Part shown: positions 18,159-27,728 of the stretch, in pieces | Numbering within the stretch: position 1 is the first letter of the stretch | Layout of the letters: each line of letters opens with the position of its first letter | Source: Neobacillus sp. CF12 | Lineage (GTDB): Bacteria > Bacillota > Bacilli > Bacillales > Cytobacillaceae | Assembly (NCBI RefSeq): GCF_030348765.1 | Contig: NZ_JAUCEU010000007.1 | Location: 1,544,501-1,608,500, forward strand | Direction: 5' to 3' | Length of the DNA stretch: 64,000 nucleotides | Translations under genes and position numbers: made by a program | The notes under the pieces: generated by a model | The model's database searches: none | The model's input: only the letters and a program-made list of their open reading frames with translations | Told to the model about the DNA's origin: nothing

Positions 18159-18806
18159 TTAAAGGTGAATCCATGCTCGTTCTAAGGCTACAGCCACTGC
18201 TTCAGTTCTAGTATTGACGGCCAGTTTGTTGTAAATATTCGTTAAATGTGCCTTGACAGTGCGTTCGGCGATTCCCAAATCAAACGCTATATCTTTATTC
18301 CTATAACCTTTGGCAGCTGCTTTTAGAATGAAAAGTTCCTTTTCAGTCAGATTAGATGATTCAAAGGAAGCCCTAACAGTAGACTTCTTTTCTTTTGAAC
18401 GAATAAGTTTAGCCATCATTTCTGGCTGTAATAAAGTTTCACCTCTGATAGCAGATTCAATCGTCCGAAAAAGCTCTTCCCGACTTGTATCCTTTAATAA
18501 ATATCCTTTTGCACCTAACGCTAACCCCCTAATAATTAATTCATCCTCATTGTAGGTTGTTAAGATAATGATGGGGATTGAGCTTTTCCTGTCATTTAAC
18601 GTTTTGATTGTATCTAATCCACTCATAATGGGCATATTTAAGTCCATTAAAATAACATCTGGTTGATTGTTTTCAATGAATTCAAGCGCTGCTGCACCAT
18701 TTTCAGCCTCTCCAATTACATGGAAAGACTCGTTTGTTTCTATAATTAATTTCAATCCTTCCCGAACTACCAAATGGTCATCTACGATTAATACTTTATT
18801 ACTCAC
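18159..18806 (-). CDS. NarL/LuxR-type response regulator
   Basis: A response regulator of about 215 residues. The receiver has KVLIVDDH, the phospho-acceptor Asp in VILMDLNMPIMSG, Thr in IILTTYNE and Lys in GYLLKDTS. The C-terminal LuxR helix-turn-helix reads LTEKELFILKAAAKGYRNKDIAFDLGIAERTVKAHLTNIYNKL. The GTG at 18806 was chosen because AAAGGAG lies 9 bases upstream; the open frame extends further and would overlap the kinase gene. It is co-transcribed with the upstream kinase. Its targets are unknown; the sortase promoter just downstream is one candidate. Confidence 0.93.
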   Translation of the reverse strand: MSNKVLIVDDHLVVREGLKLIIETNESFHVIGEAENGAAALEFIENNQPDVILMDLNMPIMSGLDTIKTLNDRKSSIPIIILTTYNEDELIIRGLALGAKGYLLKDTSREELFRTIESAIRGETLLQPEMMAKLIRSKEKKSTVRASFESSNLTEKELFILKAAAKGYRNKDIAFDLGIAERTVKAHLTNIYNKLAVNTRTEAVAVALERAWIHL

Positions 18807-18825
18807 TGCGCCAAACTCCTTTCTA

Positions 18826-20016
18826 TTAAATAGGTACAGTGATACTAATTTTAGTCCCACTAAATGGAAAACTATGAATTTCTAATTTCCCTCCTATTAA
18901 CCGAACTCTTTCGTTTAAACCGAGTAGACCATAATTACCTGAATATTTGCCTATTGTCTGGGTTTTAAATCCCACTCCATCATCTTCTATCTTGATAATT
19001 AAGTATTTGTTCATTTTTTTTACCATTATTTTTACCCTCTGTGCTTGTGCATGCTTCGCAATATTGGTTAAACACTCACTAATCATATATAAACTATGCT
19101 CCATTATTAAGTTAGACAGCACTGCTATAGGATCAAGGTCATAATCTACCTTAATAGAAGTTGCTTCTGTAAACTCTTCTATTTTTCTATGTACCTCACA
19201 ATTAAAATCGGTCTTTTCAATAGATTTTGTTCTCAAATCGTCAATGACTGTTCTTGCATTTCTCATTGTCTCTCTCGCTCGTATCATAGACTGATGAATA
19301 ATTTCTTGAGATCGGTTTGTATTCCCATTTTTCAAATGAGCATCAACAGCCTCCAATTGCATGATTAAACCTGCCAACCCTTGTGCAAGTGTATCATGCA
19401 AATCTCTTGCCATACGTTGTCTTTCATTCGCTAAGGTAAGTTTTTCAACCTTTTGATGCGCAGTTTCTAATTCCTGCAGATAGTATTCCATTCGTAAACT
19501 GGCTTGAACTTGTCTGTTGAAAATGACGGAATAGAAGTTAACGATCGTCAAATTAATAAAAAATACTAAGATAAAAATGGGTAATTCCTGCAATCCATAG
19601 TTTAGCCAGATCACAATGCCGTATAGGAAATAGGCAGCGATAAAAATGATGAGAATCTTGATGCTTTTTTGAAAAATCGTGATACTTTGAGCTACTAATA
19701 CGGGAAGCAAACAAAGCAAAATAACAGGAGAACCCTTAGGAACTAAAAACGATGAAATAAAAATAAGGCTACCTTGTACTATAAAATATACCCAACTCCG
19801 ATTATGCGAAAGTGAATGTGAAAAACTGTATAAAAGAATATAGATTGCGATAATAAATGTAAAAACAATACTCTGAAAGAATAGGGCTTTTTGAATATTC
19901 TGTAGTAACATGGTTCCAACATAGGCTACTAATATCCAGAAAATATTGGCAATTCTTGAAAGGATTAATCCATCTGATAGAAAAGTAGAAGTATTAAAAT
20001 TATAAAATTTAACCAT
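18826..20016 (-). CDS. Sensor histidine kinase, NarX/DesK-like (HisKA_3)
   Basis: A 396-residue membrane kinase. The first 165 residues form five or six transmembrane helices with almost no extracellular loop, as in intramembrane- or envelope-sensing kinases. A short coiled segment (QELETAHQKVEKLTLANERQ) precedes the HisKA_3 box RMARDLHDTLAQGLAGLIMQLEAV with the phosphorylated His. The ATPase domain follows, with ECLTNIAKHAQAQ and EDDGVGF. Closest in style to the B. subtilis YdfH, YhcY and LiaS kinases. It lies 19 bases upstream of its response regulator. The start has an AAGGTGGTG site. The signal is unknown. Confidence 0.93.
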   Translation of the reverse strand: MVKFYNFNTSTFLSDGLILSRIANIFWILVAYVGTMLLQNIQKALFFQSIVFTFIIAIYILLYSFSHSLSHNRSWVYFIVQGSLIFISSFLVPKGSPVILLCLLPVLVAQSITIFQKSIKILIIFIAAYFLYGIVIWLNYGLQELPIFILVFFINLTIVNFYSVIFNRQVQASLRMEYYLQELETAHQKVEKLTLANERQRMARDLHDTLAQGLAGLIMQLEAVDAHLKNGNTNRSQEIIHQSMIRARETMRNARTVIDDLRTKSIEKTDFNCEVHRKIEEFTEATSIKVDYDLDPIAVLSNLIMEHSLYMISECLTNIAKHAQAQRVKIMVKKMNKYLIIKIEDDGVGFKTQTIGKYSGNYGLLGLNERVRLIGGKLEIHSFPFSGTKISITVPI

Positions 20017-20085
20017 TTTTTCACCACCTTACTATATTTTAAATAAAATATCAGACTATAACAGGGCCAAGTGTCTTATGTTTAC

Positions 20086-20130
20086 AAAAGCCGGCTCTCC
20101 AAACCAGATTGGAAGGAAGAGCCGGCTTTT
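20086..20130 (-). terminator. Intrinsic terminator of the P450 gene
   Basis: A 13-bp stem (arms AAAAGCCGGCTCT and AGAGCCGGCTTTT) with a 19-base loop lies 12 bases past the P450 stop codon. The run of T after the stem is short, but the stem is GC-rich. Confidence 0.8.
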
Positions 20131-20142
20131 AAGTATATATAA

Positions 20143-21372
20143 TTATTTATATATTTTAAGTGGTAAATGAATCAATGATTGGCCCGGAGCAGAATCAGCC
20201 AAATTATTCTCCAGGTCAAATGATTCAATTGGCTCAATACGAGAAACTTTTTGCAAAAATGTTGTTAATGCTATGTTCAATTCTAATCTAGCTAGTGGTG
20301 CACCAAGACAAAAATGCGGTCCATTACCAAAAGATAAATGTTTTTTATTATTTTTCCGGTGAATATTCATTTCGAAGGGATTCTCAAACATGGTTTCGTC
20401 CATATTGGCTGCGCTCATCCATGCAATGACAACATCTCCCTTTTTAAGTTCCACATCCCAGATATTGATATCCTTTTTAACGAAGCGTTCTCTTTTTCCA
20501 ATATGAAAACGGTAACGAAGCATTTCTTCAACTGCTTTTGGAACGAGTTCCACTTCGTTTTTTAATTCTTCATATAAGTTCTTATCATCATACAGAAGTG
20601 AATAAAAGATACTTGATAGCATGTGACCTGTTGTTTCAATACCTGCCCCTAACAAAAGCATCGTTGTTCGAACAATCTCATCATCCGTAAATCTTTCACC
20701 ATCTACTTCCACCTTCAATAAGTCCGAGATGATATCATCTGCCGGATTAGACCGTTTTTGAACAACAAGGGGATATAAATATTGGAAATATTCTATGGCA
20801 GCAGCTTGCTTTTTCATATCAATTTCCTGCTGTTTTTCTTTCGTATAGGGTTGAAATAAAACATCAACCCATTTTTTATACATTAGACTATCTTTTGAAG
20901 GAACACCAATAAGGTCCGCCATAACCATTGTCGGAAATAGCCCTGCCAGTGCCTCGACAATATCAATAATAGTATCTTCTTGCATGTCGTCTACTAGTTG
21001 TGTAGCAATTTGTTGAATCCGTGGTTCCCAGCTTTTCAGGCTGCGCGGTGTAAAAGCAGCTGACAATAGGGACCGACTTTTTTGATGTTGCGGAGGATCA
21101 ACTTCAGTAAGATTTAACTTATCCGGGATCGCTCCTTCTTTATTATTAGCACCTACTCCAATCGTTGTTCTAGAGCCTACACTTGAAAATATTTCATGGT
21201 TGCTTAATACCTGTTTGACATCATCATATCTAAACACATTCCAGGTATCGGTTTCATTATGATAAAACACGGGGTCATTATTCAGCATCTTTTTGTACCA
21301 TTCTAGAGGGAAAAATTCTTCTGACCTAGAATGAAATTTTGTAATGTCTTGCAATGAAATCATTTCTTTCAT
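20143..21372 (-). CDS. Cytochrome P450
   Basis: A soluble bacterial P450 of 409 residues. The I-helix oxygen-binding motif is LLLGAGIETTGH (about 240-251), the ExxR of the K-helix is in VEEMLRYR, and the haem-binding loop is FGNGPHFCLGAPLARLE with the axial Cys near residue 354. Length and motifs fit the CYP107/CYP109-type class found in Bacillaceae, which oxidise fatty acids, steroids or macrolides with separate ferredoxin partners. No redox partner gene is nearby and the substrate is unknown. It appears to be a single-gene unit with its own terminator. Confidence 0.95.
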   Translation of the reverse strand: MKEMISLQDITKFHSRSEEFFPLEWYKKMLNNDPVFYHNETDTWNVFRYDDVKQVLSNHEIFSSVGSRTTIGVGANNKEGAIPDKLNLTEVDPPQHQKSRSLLSAAFTPRSLKSWEPRIQQIATQLVDDMQEDTIIDIVEALAGLFPTMVMADLIGVPSKDSLMYKKWVDVLFQPYTKEKQQEIDMKKQAAAIEYFQYLYPLVVQKRSNPADDIISDLLKVEVDGERFTDDEIVRTTMLLLGAGIETTGHMLSSIFYSLLYDDKNLYEELKNEVELVPKAVEEMLRYRFHIGKRERFVKKDINIWDVELKKGDVVIAWMSAANMDETMFENPFEMNIHRKNNKKHLSFGNGPHFCLGAPLARLELNIALTTFLQKVSRIEPIESFDLENNLADSAPGQSLIHLPLKIYK

Positions 21373-21696
21373 ATGTCCACCTCATTTATTTGTATTTAAG
21401 AATTGCTATGTTATTAAAATCTCTGTGAACGAATACCTCCATTTCTATTAAGCACAATGCTTATAGCGCTTAATTTTAATGTCTTTATTTTATTAAATAT
21501 GAAAATAAAAAAAATCGTCCTTTTGGGCATGTTTAGATGATGTACCATTGGGCAAATTTTTTAGCTTGCTGTTTTATATCGAGATGTTCTAAAAAAATCC
21601 CCAATACTAATCATAACTGGTGATAATTTGGATTATAGGATAAAAAGAAAAATAACTTCCATAAAAATAGGAAGTTATTTTTAATAGATTGTCAAG
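21373..21696. other. Intergenic region between the P450 and SDR genes
   Basis: This gap of 324 bases is AT-rich and contains the promoter region of the P450 gene and the terminator of the SDR gene. An imperfect GCTTA/TAAGC-rich dyad near 21450-21475 was seen but not assigned. No gene is evident. Confidence 0.5.
21648..21682 (-). terminator. Intrinsic terminator of the SDR gene
   Basis: On the minus strand a perfect 13-bp stem (AAAAATAACTTCC/GGAAGTTATTTTT) with a 9-base loop is followed by a T-rich stretch, just past the SDR stop codon. Confidence 0.85.
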
Positions 21697-22506
21697 TTAC
21701 ACCAGAATTTCTGGATGGCTCCATTTGGAAGGAGTAAGCTTACCTGCACTAGAGCCAGCATCAATTGATATAGCAGAACCACTGATGTAACGGGCTAAAT
21801 CAGAAGCTAAGAATAATGCTAAATGACCAATTTCCTTAGGGTCTCCAAGTTTTCCATTGGGAGATAACATCTTTGCATATTGTTGCACTTGTTCTTCAGG
21901 TGCGTCTCCCCATATCGAAGTTCTAAACGTGCCCGGACAAATAGCGTTAACTGTGATGTTATAGGGTGCATAATCAAGTGCTGCACTCTTTGTTAAACCC
22001 ACAACGCCATGTTTAGCTGAAGAATAAAGTCCCATTGAACTATTACCCAATAAACCAGCTAAAGAAGCAATATTAATGATAAATCCACTTGATGATTTTG
22101 ACTTAAGGATAGCCTCAACCCCAAATTTCAAACCTAAGAATACACCCTTTAAATTAACAGAGGTTAACCTATCAAATTCAGCTACTGAATATTCGTGTGT
22201 AGGTCTATTTGCAGCTGCGATCCCAGCATTATTAACAAGCCCATCTAAACACCCATAAGTTTCGACTGCAAAATCCATCATTTCCTTCACATCTATTTCT
22301 TTGCTAACATCAGCTTTAATGAAAGATGCTTCTCCTCCTTTAGATTTTATTTGTTCAACTACCTTATTACCCTTTTCCGCATCGATATCTGATACAACAA
22401 CCTTCATACCGTTTTCTCCAAAACATTGTGCAATTGCTTCCCCAAGTCCATCGGCAGCACCAGTTATTACTACAACCTTATCTTTTACACTTGAAAAATC
22501 AGTCAT
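21697..22506 (-). CDS. SDR family oxidoreductase
   Basis: A 269-residue classical SDR with cofactor motif TGAADGLG (about 15-22), acidic residue in VVVSDIDAEKG (suggesting NAD preference), NNAG near 92, catalytic YSSAKHG near 160 and the late motif CPGTFRT. The C-terminal SGSAISIDAGSSAG is typical. It follows the 889-aa glycosidase gene by 22 bases and is likely in the same transcript, with a shared terminator. A role in oxidising the released sugar or aglycone is plausible but unproven. Confidence 0.93.
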   Translation of the reverse strand: MTDFSSVKDKVVVITGAADGLGEAIAQCFGENGMKVVVSDIDAEKGNKVVEQIKSKGGEASFIKADVSKEIDVKEMMDFAVETYGCLDGLVNNAGIAAANRPTHEYSVAEFDRLTSVNLKGVFLGLKFGVEAILKSKSSSGFIINIASLAGLLGNSSMGLYSSAKHGVVGLTKSAALDYAPYNITVNAICPGTFRTSIWGDAPEEQVQQYAKMLSPNGKLGDPKEIGHLALFLASDLARYISGSAISIDAGSSAGKLTPSKWSHPEILV

Positions 22507-22528
22507 ATTAAATCCTCCTCCTAAATAA

Positions 22529-25198
22529 CTATTTTCGAGCCAATATTTTTACATCCCCTACAATTCCAGTAGGTTGTAGTAATGGAGCTTTTGCAAATGC
22601 AGCAAAGAAGCTTCCTGGCTCTAGAGGTCTATAATGTTGTTCACGCTCAAGCGTCGTTGCTACCTCAATACGAAGGTTATTTTTCCCCTCATTAAGTTGC
22701 TTGCTTATATCAAATACAAATGGTGGTGCAACCTGGATTCCAACTGATTTATCATTTATGAATACCTCTACCCCTTCAAACGCATCTTCGATCATTAGGG
22801 ATGCTTGTTTCGTTACAGGAACTTCTACCTCATTCTCATATCGGATAAAACCTGAAAACTCTGGGTACTTTAAGCCGACATTCATGAAGCTGGAAATTTC
22901 CTGCCTATCATGGAATTCAGGGTACTCTATTGAAGTTGCCATGCTCATCGTCCAACCATCCTTCAGAATAAATTCCTGATTATATGAAACGGGTGTCTTA
23001 ACTTCTACCCCTTCGGATTTATCAAAGACTACGACCACACTTTGATAAGGTGGTATTTCCAAATCAAGCGTAGTTCCTTCACCATTTTGCTCTGCACTCA
23101 CTTCATACAATTCATTATTCCATACATCATAACCATACACAGCGCCTGAAATTGGAACATTAATTGTACCTCTGAAGGTTTCTGCCATATTCTCGTTTGT
23201 GAAAAGAAAAATATCGTTTTCATCTTGATAGTGCAAATAACGAAGCATAGAAAAATCTGGCTCTACAACAATTTCTTTAACAGCATTCTCTTTTAGTTCA
23301 GAAACCAGAGTATCTAATGTTACCACCTTACAATCGGACAATTCTTTAAGCAATGCACTGTCTGCACCAATAATTCCACTTGGCAAATCATTGATAAAGA
23401 GAACCTGAACCCCTGCTTTTTTCAGTTCTATTACTGTTTTAACTGTACTTTCAGTGACATATTGTGAAAAAGGAATAATTAAAGTCTTGTATTCTTGATT
23501 ATTGACATGCAAATGTTTCCCGATTTTTGTTTTATATCTGTCTTGTTCAGTAAATACATCGGAAGGCAGGATATCAAAATCGATTTGGTTATCCATCAGT
23601 ACGTGTGCTGGCTTTTGGTCTAACATATACTCCCCAGCCCATTCTGCATCCGCATGATAAAGAATAGCAGCAGAAGTAACTCTTTTACCATCACTAATTA
23701 GGGCACACATGCGGTTTAAATATCTCATCAGTGCACCGAAGTGACGGAACTGCGGATCATGACCATTTGCATAGAAATGGGGCGGGCAATCTGGATCAGG
23801 ATAAGGCTTGGCAGAAAATGCATGTGGGACATAATGATTCACACCTCTCACAAGGAAATGATCCACAAGATATTTCATCATCCGGACACCTTCACCCCAA
23901 CCATATGCACCGAATATCTCACACATGGTGCGTCCCTTCTTTATTGGGTCGATCGCTGCAAAGGAACTGCCGAGTTTACCAAGCATATAATGAAAGAATT
24001 CTCCATCGCGTTCACCAATAATGGTTTTCTTAGGATAAATCTCTCCGCCTGGCATTACTTGTCCTCCAATATCATCAATTCCAGACATATGTTGCCCAGA
24101 TAATCCACGGAAAAAATGACCTAGACTTGAGCCGGGTCTTGCATGCATGTTATTGTCCTCGATCAAGTGGCCAATGTATTCCACGCCATGCTCTTCACAC
24201 CAGTTACCAATTTGTTTAGAAAAATTCTCCTCCACCAATCTGGTGATAATATCCATATAGACATAACGTACTTCTGCTGTTTGATCAGGATGGCTTCCAC
24301 TTTCCCAAAGCAAAGGTAATTTCGCTTTCCAATCTCCCCCTAAGCGTGTATGCATTTGCGCCTCCACCTCTTCACTCCATGGAAGATCTGTATCTGTACC
24401 AATTGGTTGATTTGCATTCATTTTGCCATTACCTAGTTCTGGTTCATCAGAAAAGAAACCAGCAATTGTTTTCCCAAACTCCACTTTATAACGTTCAAGA
24501 TGTGGTTCATATACGGCTTCTATTTGCTTTCTAGCACTTTTTTTATTAAGCATATTGATGTAACTATCACGGCTTCCAGCATTTCGGGTAAGATAATTCA
24601 CATATATAATCCACTTGCCTTCCGGGACATCCCACACAAGTTCCCCATCCTGAACCAATTCCGTAATATCTATTAAAGTTGATGCATCAAAGTCCTGATC
24701 GATACGGGCTGCACAAACACTAAGCAAACTATCATCATCAAACTTTCTTCTCTCCTTTTTTGGACGCATAGAAAATCCACTATTTTCAAAAGGATTTTTA
24801 ACATATTTAACATGTTTAGCAACATTTAATTGGGCAGATTTCGCTGGTCCCACCACTTCAATTGAAGAATAATATAGAAATTGCCTGCATAATTCAGCAG
24901 GCGCATCCTCTAAGGCCCCATTTGCATATCCAGTAGGAAAATGGCTGTCATCCAAAATCCATACTTTCATATCCCGCTTTTTTGCTTCGTCTAATATGAT
25001 GTCCAAATCATGCCACCATTGTGGGCCACAATAATCAGGGTGTGGTCTACTTTCCACACAAACCGCTCCAATTCCTGACGAATGTATAGCTCCCATATAC
25101 TCTCTAAGAACTGACTCATCTTCGCCATGTAACCATAAAAATGGAAAAATATAATTATCCCCTTTAGAATTAAGCAAATTATTAATTTTTTGATTCAA
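22529..25198 (-). CDS. Large glycosidase, GH106-like (alpha-L-rhamnosidase-type)
   Basis: An 889-residue protein without a signal peptide. The N-terminal 450 residues look like a TIM barrel (FLWLHGEDESVLREYMGAIHSSGI; KVWILDDSHFPTGYANGA; FFSDEPELG; EEHGVEYIGHLIEDNN), the pattern of GH106-type and related uncharacterised glycosidases that begin with P(F)xWxW...G. Residues about 490-640 form a Rossmann-like or GATase-like insertion, and the last 200 residues are beta-sandwich modules (FEGVEVFINDKSVG). Candidate catalytic acids are the Glu residues in FFSDEPE and HLIEDN. It precedes the SDR gene. Its exact family and substrate are uncertain; rhamnosides are a guess from the fold. Confidence 0.75.
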   Translation of the reverse strand: MNQKINNLLNSKGDNYIFPFLWLHGEDESVLREYMGAIHSSGIGAVCVESRPHPDYCGPQWWHDLDIILDEAKKRDMKVWILDDSHFPTGYANGALEDAPAELCRQFLYYSSIEVVGPAKSAQLNVAKHVKYVKNPFENSGFSMRPKKERRKFDDDSLLSVCAARIDQDFDASTLIDITELVQDGELVWDVPEGKWIIYVNYLTRNAGSRDSYINMLNKKSARKQIEAVYEPHLERYKVEFGKTIAGFFSDEPELGNGKMNANQPIGTDTDLPWSEEVEAQMHTRLGGDWKAKLPLLWESGSHPDQTAEVRYVYMDIITRLVEENFSKQIGNWCEEHGVEYIGHLIEDNNMHARPGSSLGHFFRGLSGQHMSGIDDIGGQVMPGGEIYPKKTIIGERDGEFFHYMLGKLGSSFAAIDPIKKGRTMCEIFGAYGWGEGVRMMKYLVDHFLVRGVNHYVPHAFSAKPYPDPDCPPHFYANGHDPQFRHFGALMRYLNRMCALISDGKRVTSAAILYHADAEWAGEYMLDQKPAHVLMDNQIDFDILPSDVFTEQDRYKTKIGKHLHVNNQEYKTLIIPFSQYVTESTVKTVIELKKAGVQVLFINDLPSGIIGADSALLKELSDCKVVTLDTLVSELKENAVKEIVVEPDFSMLRYLHYQDENDIFLFTNENMAETFRGTINVPISGAVYGYDVWNNELYEVSAEQNGEGTTLDLEIPPYQSVVVVFDKSEGVEVKTPVSYNQEFILKDGWTMSMATSIEYPEFHDRQEISSFMNVGLKYPEFSGFIRYENEVEVPVTKQASLMIEDAFEGVEVFINDKSVGIQVAPPFVFDISKQLNEGKNNLRIEVATTLEREQHYRPLEPGSFFAAFAKAPLLQPTGIVGDVKILARK

Positions 25199-25225
25199 GC
25201 TTAGTTCCTCCTATCAAAATTCCGT

Positions 25226-25248
25226 TTAGTATTTTTGTATTTTACTAG
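25226..25248 (-). promoter_or_regulatory. Possible weak copy of the shared glycan operator motif
   Basis: The plus-strand sequence TTTAGTATTTTTGTATTTTA aligns with the motif before the GH1 gene if one gap is allowed. It lies 28 bases upstream of the 889-aa glycosidase gene. AT-rich composition makes a chance match possible. Confidence 0.25.
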
Positions 25249-25272
25249 ACTTATTATTCGAGTCCGTCATGG

Positions 25273-27573
25273 CTATTTTTTAATATTTGTTAATTCTTTA
25301 TTTAACATATACATCAATTTTTCTGTGTAGATATCTCTTGCCAAAGCAGATATTTGATCGATTGTCATTTTTTGTGTCATTGCAAACATAGGATGGCCAT
25401 CGTACTCTCCTAAATACTTTCTTAGTACAGCATCTGCCTCTTTATTTATCATTATTTCTCCAAAGGAGCAACGTGTTGAGTAAACATCGTCAGTGATTTG
25501 TAGTTTTTCTACAACAACTTCACTAAAATCCGGCATCTGGAACCAATTGGCTACGGCCTCTCCTTTCCCTTCATCAGGTGCCTCATAACTTGTATTAGGT
25601 TGTGATACCTTGTTGAAACTAGCAACATCCTCTAGTACAGCATCATCTACTTTACTGATCGCTTTTATAACATTAATTCCTTCATGGATTACAATATCTT
25701 CAAAAATAAAGATTCTGCCATCATCGACTTTAGATTCCATTTCTTTACCGTTAACATAAAGAGTTACCTCATTACAGTTAGAGTAGACCTTAATATTGAT
25801 TTTATCTTCTGCTCTGTCTACAAAACGTTTGCTTGTTATATGCACAAATTTCTCTTCACTCCAATGTGCCTTATACATATAGAAAGCGTCCTTTTTAATC
25901 TTTCTATCGTAGGTGACTAAGCCTTTGTTATTTCTTCCTTTTACGCCGCCCTCATCACGAATATTTGCTCCGAAGTCAAACATATTCCATACATAAGTAG
26001 CCCAAAGAAATGGTCTCGTCTCAAAGATTTCCCAAACCTTCTCATGGTACAAAGCATGGTATTCTTCCGTATAATCCTTAACTTTTGGATTATCGCTATG
26101 ATATTGTACGATCCCTTCAGCACCGTATTCTGCAATACATAAACCTACTTCAGGGTTAGTTTGATGGAACCCATCAATCCAATCTGCAAAATCTCCTGCT
26201 TCACCTGTATACCATCCATAATATCTATTAGACCCAACTACATCTGTTATATAGTTGTATTCATCTGTATCTTCCACAAACATAACATTTGCCATAGTTG
26301 TTAACCTTGTATGATCTTCTTTTTTCGTTAGTTCATTTAGTTCCTTTACAAGTTTTCTTACTTCAGGTCTTTCTCCGCCAATTTGTATTTCATTTTGAAT
26401 TCCCCAAAACATGATTGAAGGATGGTTATAATTCTGCCTGATTAATTCAATCATTTGCTGCTTTGCATTACTTCCTTCAAGGTCTGATTCTGACATAACT
26501 GAAATAAAGGGGATTTCTGCCCAGAGAACCATCCCTTCCTTATCACATAAATCATAGAAATACTGACTATGCTGATAGTGAGCAAGTCTGATAGAATTTG
26601 CCCCGATCTCCTTTATTATCTCCATATCCTCATTCTGCTCATTTTCAGTGATTGCCCAGCCCAAATCTTTTCTATCCTGATGTCTTGAGACGCCTTTTAA
26701 GGGAAGATGCTCACCATTTAGGAAGAAGCCTCTTTTAGCATCAACTTTAAAGTATCGAACCCCAAAAGGAATGGATACTTCATCGATTGTGTCATTGAAA
26801 CTAACTATAGATACTTTAGCTTCATATAAATATGGATTTTCCCTACCATTCCATAGTATTGGATTTTCTAGTACTAATGGCATTTCCACTACGTTCGTTT
26901 GACCAGCAGGTATAAGCACTTCTTTAGCAGAATAGGCTACATGATTGCCCATTTCATCCAATATGTCTACCCAAAGCCTAACTTTCTTCTCTTCTTCATT
27001 TTTATTAACTATTCTAGTTTTGATCCTTAAGGAAGCTTTCTCTTGACTTACCTCTTCCTGCACAATATAGATCCCTTTTGAACCATAATCCATTAAATCA
27101 AAATGAACATGATCAACAATAATTAAATTTACGTCGCGATAAATTCCACCATAGAAGGTAAAGTCCGCCTTTTGAGGATATACATCATCTACAACCGTAT
27201 TATCCACCTTTACAGATAAGATGTTTTTGTTGCCGTACTCAATAACCTCTGTAATATCAAACCTAAAAGTAGAATACCCGCCTCTATGCTGTCCCATATG
27301 CTTCCCGTTTACGTATACATCCGTGATACTATTAGACCCATTGAATTCAATAAATACCTTATTTCCTTTTGCTGAAGTATCTAGACAAAACTCTTTTCTG
27401 TACCAACAAGCACCCTTATAAAAATCGAAACCGTTGGCACCATCAATTGCATTCCAAGTATGGGGCACATTTATAATCTCCCAGTTCACATCATTAAAAT
27501 CCATATCTATTGCTTGCGCTTCATCTTGTCGTAAAAATTTCCACCCGCTATTAATATTAATAATTTTTCTCAT
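25273..27573 (-). CDS. Glycoside hydrolase family 2 (beta-galactosidase-like) with C-terminal helical domain
   Basis: A cytoplasmic GH2 enzyme of about 766 residues. The order is a sugar-binding jelly roll (about 1-165; VFIEFNGSNSITDVYVNGKHMGQHRGGYSTF), an immunoglobulin-like domain, and a TIM barrel (about 275-570) with acid/base Glu in FWGIQNEIQIG and nucleophile Glu in CIAEYGAEG. A small beta domain (VTLYVNGKEME) follows. The last 65 residues form a helical domain (FGEIMINKEADAVLRKYLGEY...HPMFAMTQKMTIDQISALA) resembling the N-terminal domain of the dehydrogenase at 5547-6794. The ATG at 27573 follows GGAGG; upstream in-frame sequence is not homologous. A cre-like box lies 155 bases upstream. 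Confidence 0.92.
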   Translation of the reverse strand: MRKIININSGWKFLRQDEAQAIDMDFNDVNWEIINVPHTWNAIDGANGFDFYKGACWYRKEFCLDTSAKGNKVFIEFNGSNSITDVYVNGKHMGQHRGGYSTFRFDITEVIEYGNKNILSVKVDNTVVDDVYPQKADFTFYGGIYRDVNLIIVDHVHFDLMDYGSKGIYIVQEEVSQEKASLRIKTRIVNKNEEEKKVRLWVDILDEMGNHVAYSAKEVLIPAGQTNVVEMPLVLENPILWNGRENPYLYEAKVSIVSFNDTIDEVSIPFGVRYFKVDAKRGFFLNGEHLPLKGVSRHQDRKDLGWAITENEQNEDMEIIKEIGANSIRLAHYQHSQYFYDLCDKEGMVLWAEIPFISVMSESDLEGSNAKQQMIELIRQNYNHPSIMFWGIQNEIQIGGERPEVRKLVKELNELTKKEDHTRLTTMANVMFVEDTDEYNYITDVVGSNRYYGWYTGEAGDFADWIDGFHQTNPEVGLCIAEYGAEGIVQYHSDNPKVKDYTEEYHALYHEKVWEIFETRPFLWATYVWNMFDFGANIRDEGGVKGRNNKGLVTYDRKIKKDAFYMYKAHWSEEKFVHITSKRFVDRAEDKINIKVYSNCNEVTLYVNGKEMESKVDDGRIFIFEDIVIHEGINVIKAISKVDDAVLEDVASFNKVSQPNTSYEAPDEGKGEAVANWFQMPDFSEVVVEKLQITDDVYSTRCSFGEIMINKEADAVLRKYLGEYDGHPMFAMTQKMTIDQISALARDIYTEKLMYMLNKELTNIKK

Positions 27574-27728
27574 TAAAATGCCTCCTGATTTATGTGAAAA
27601 TAGGTATAAACAATTGTCACTTAACATTGAAATAGCCAGTCCTAGGATTCTATGATTCTACTTGGTCCAACTCCAAAACTACAAAACATTAACATTTAAC
27701 CACTCATATTCTTAACTTCCCACGTAAA

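Noticed and set aside
23731..24103. Overlapping plus-strand open frames of 96 and 120 residues
   Set aside because: They lie entirely inside the glycosidase gene on the other strand, have no ribosome binding site and show no known motif.
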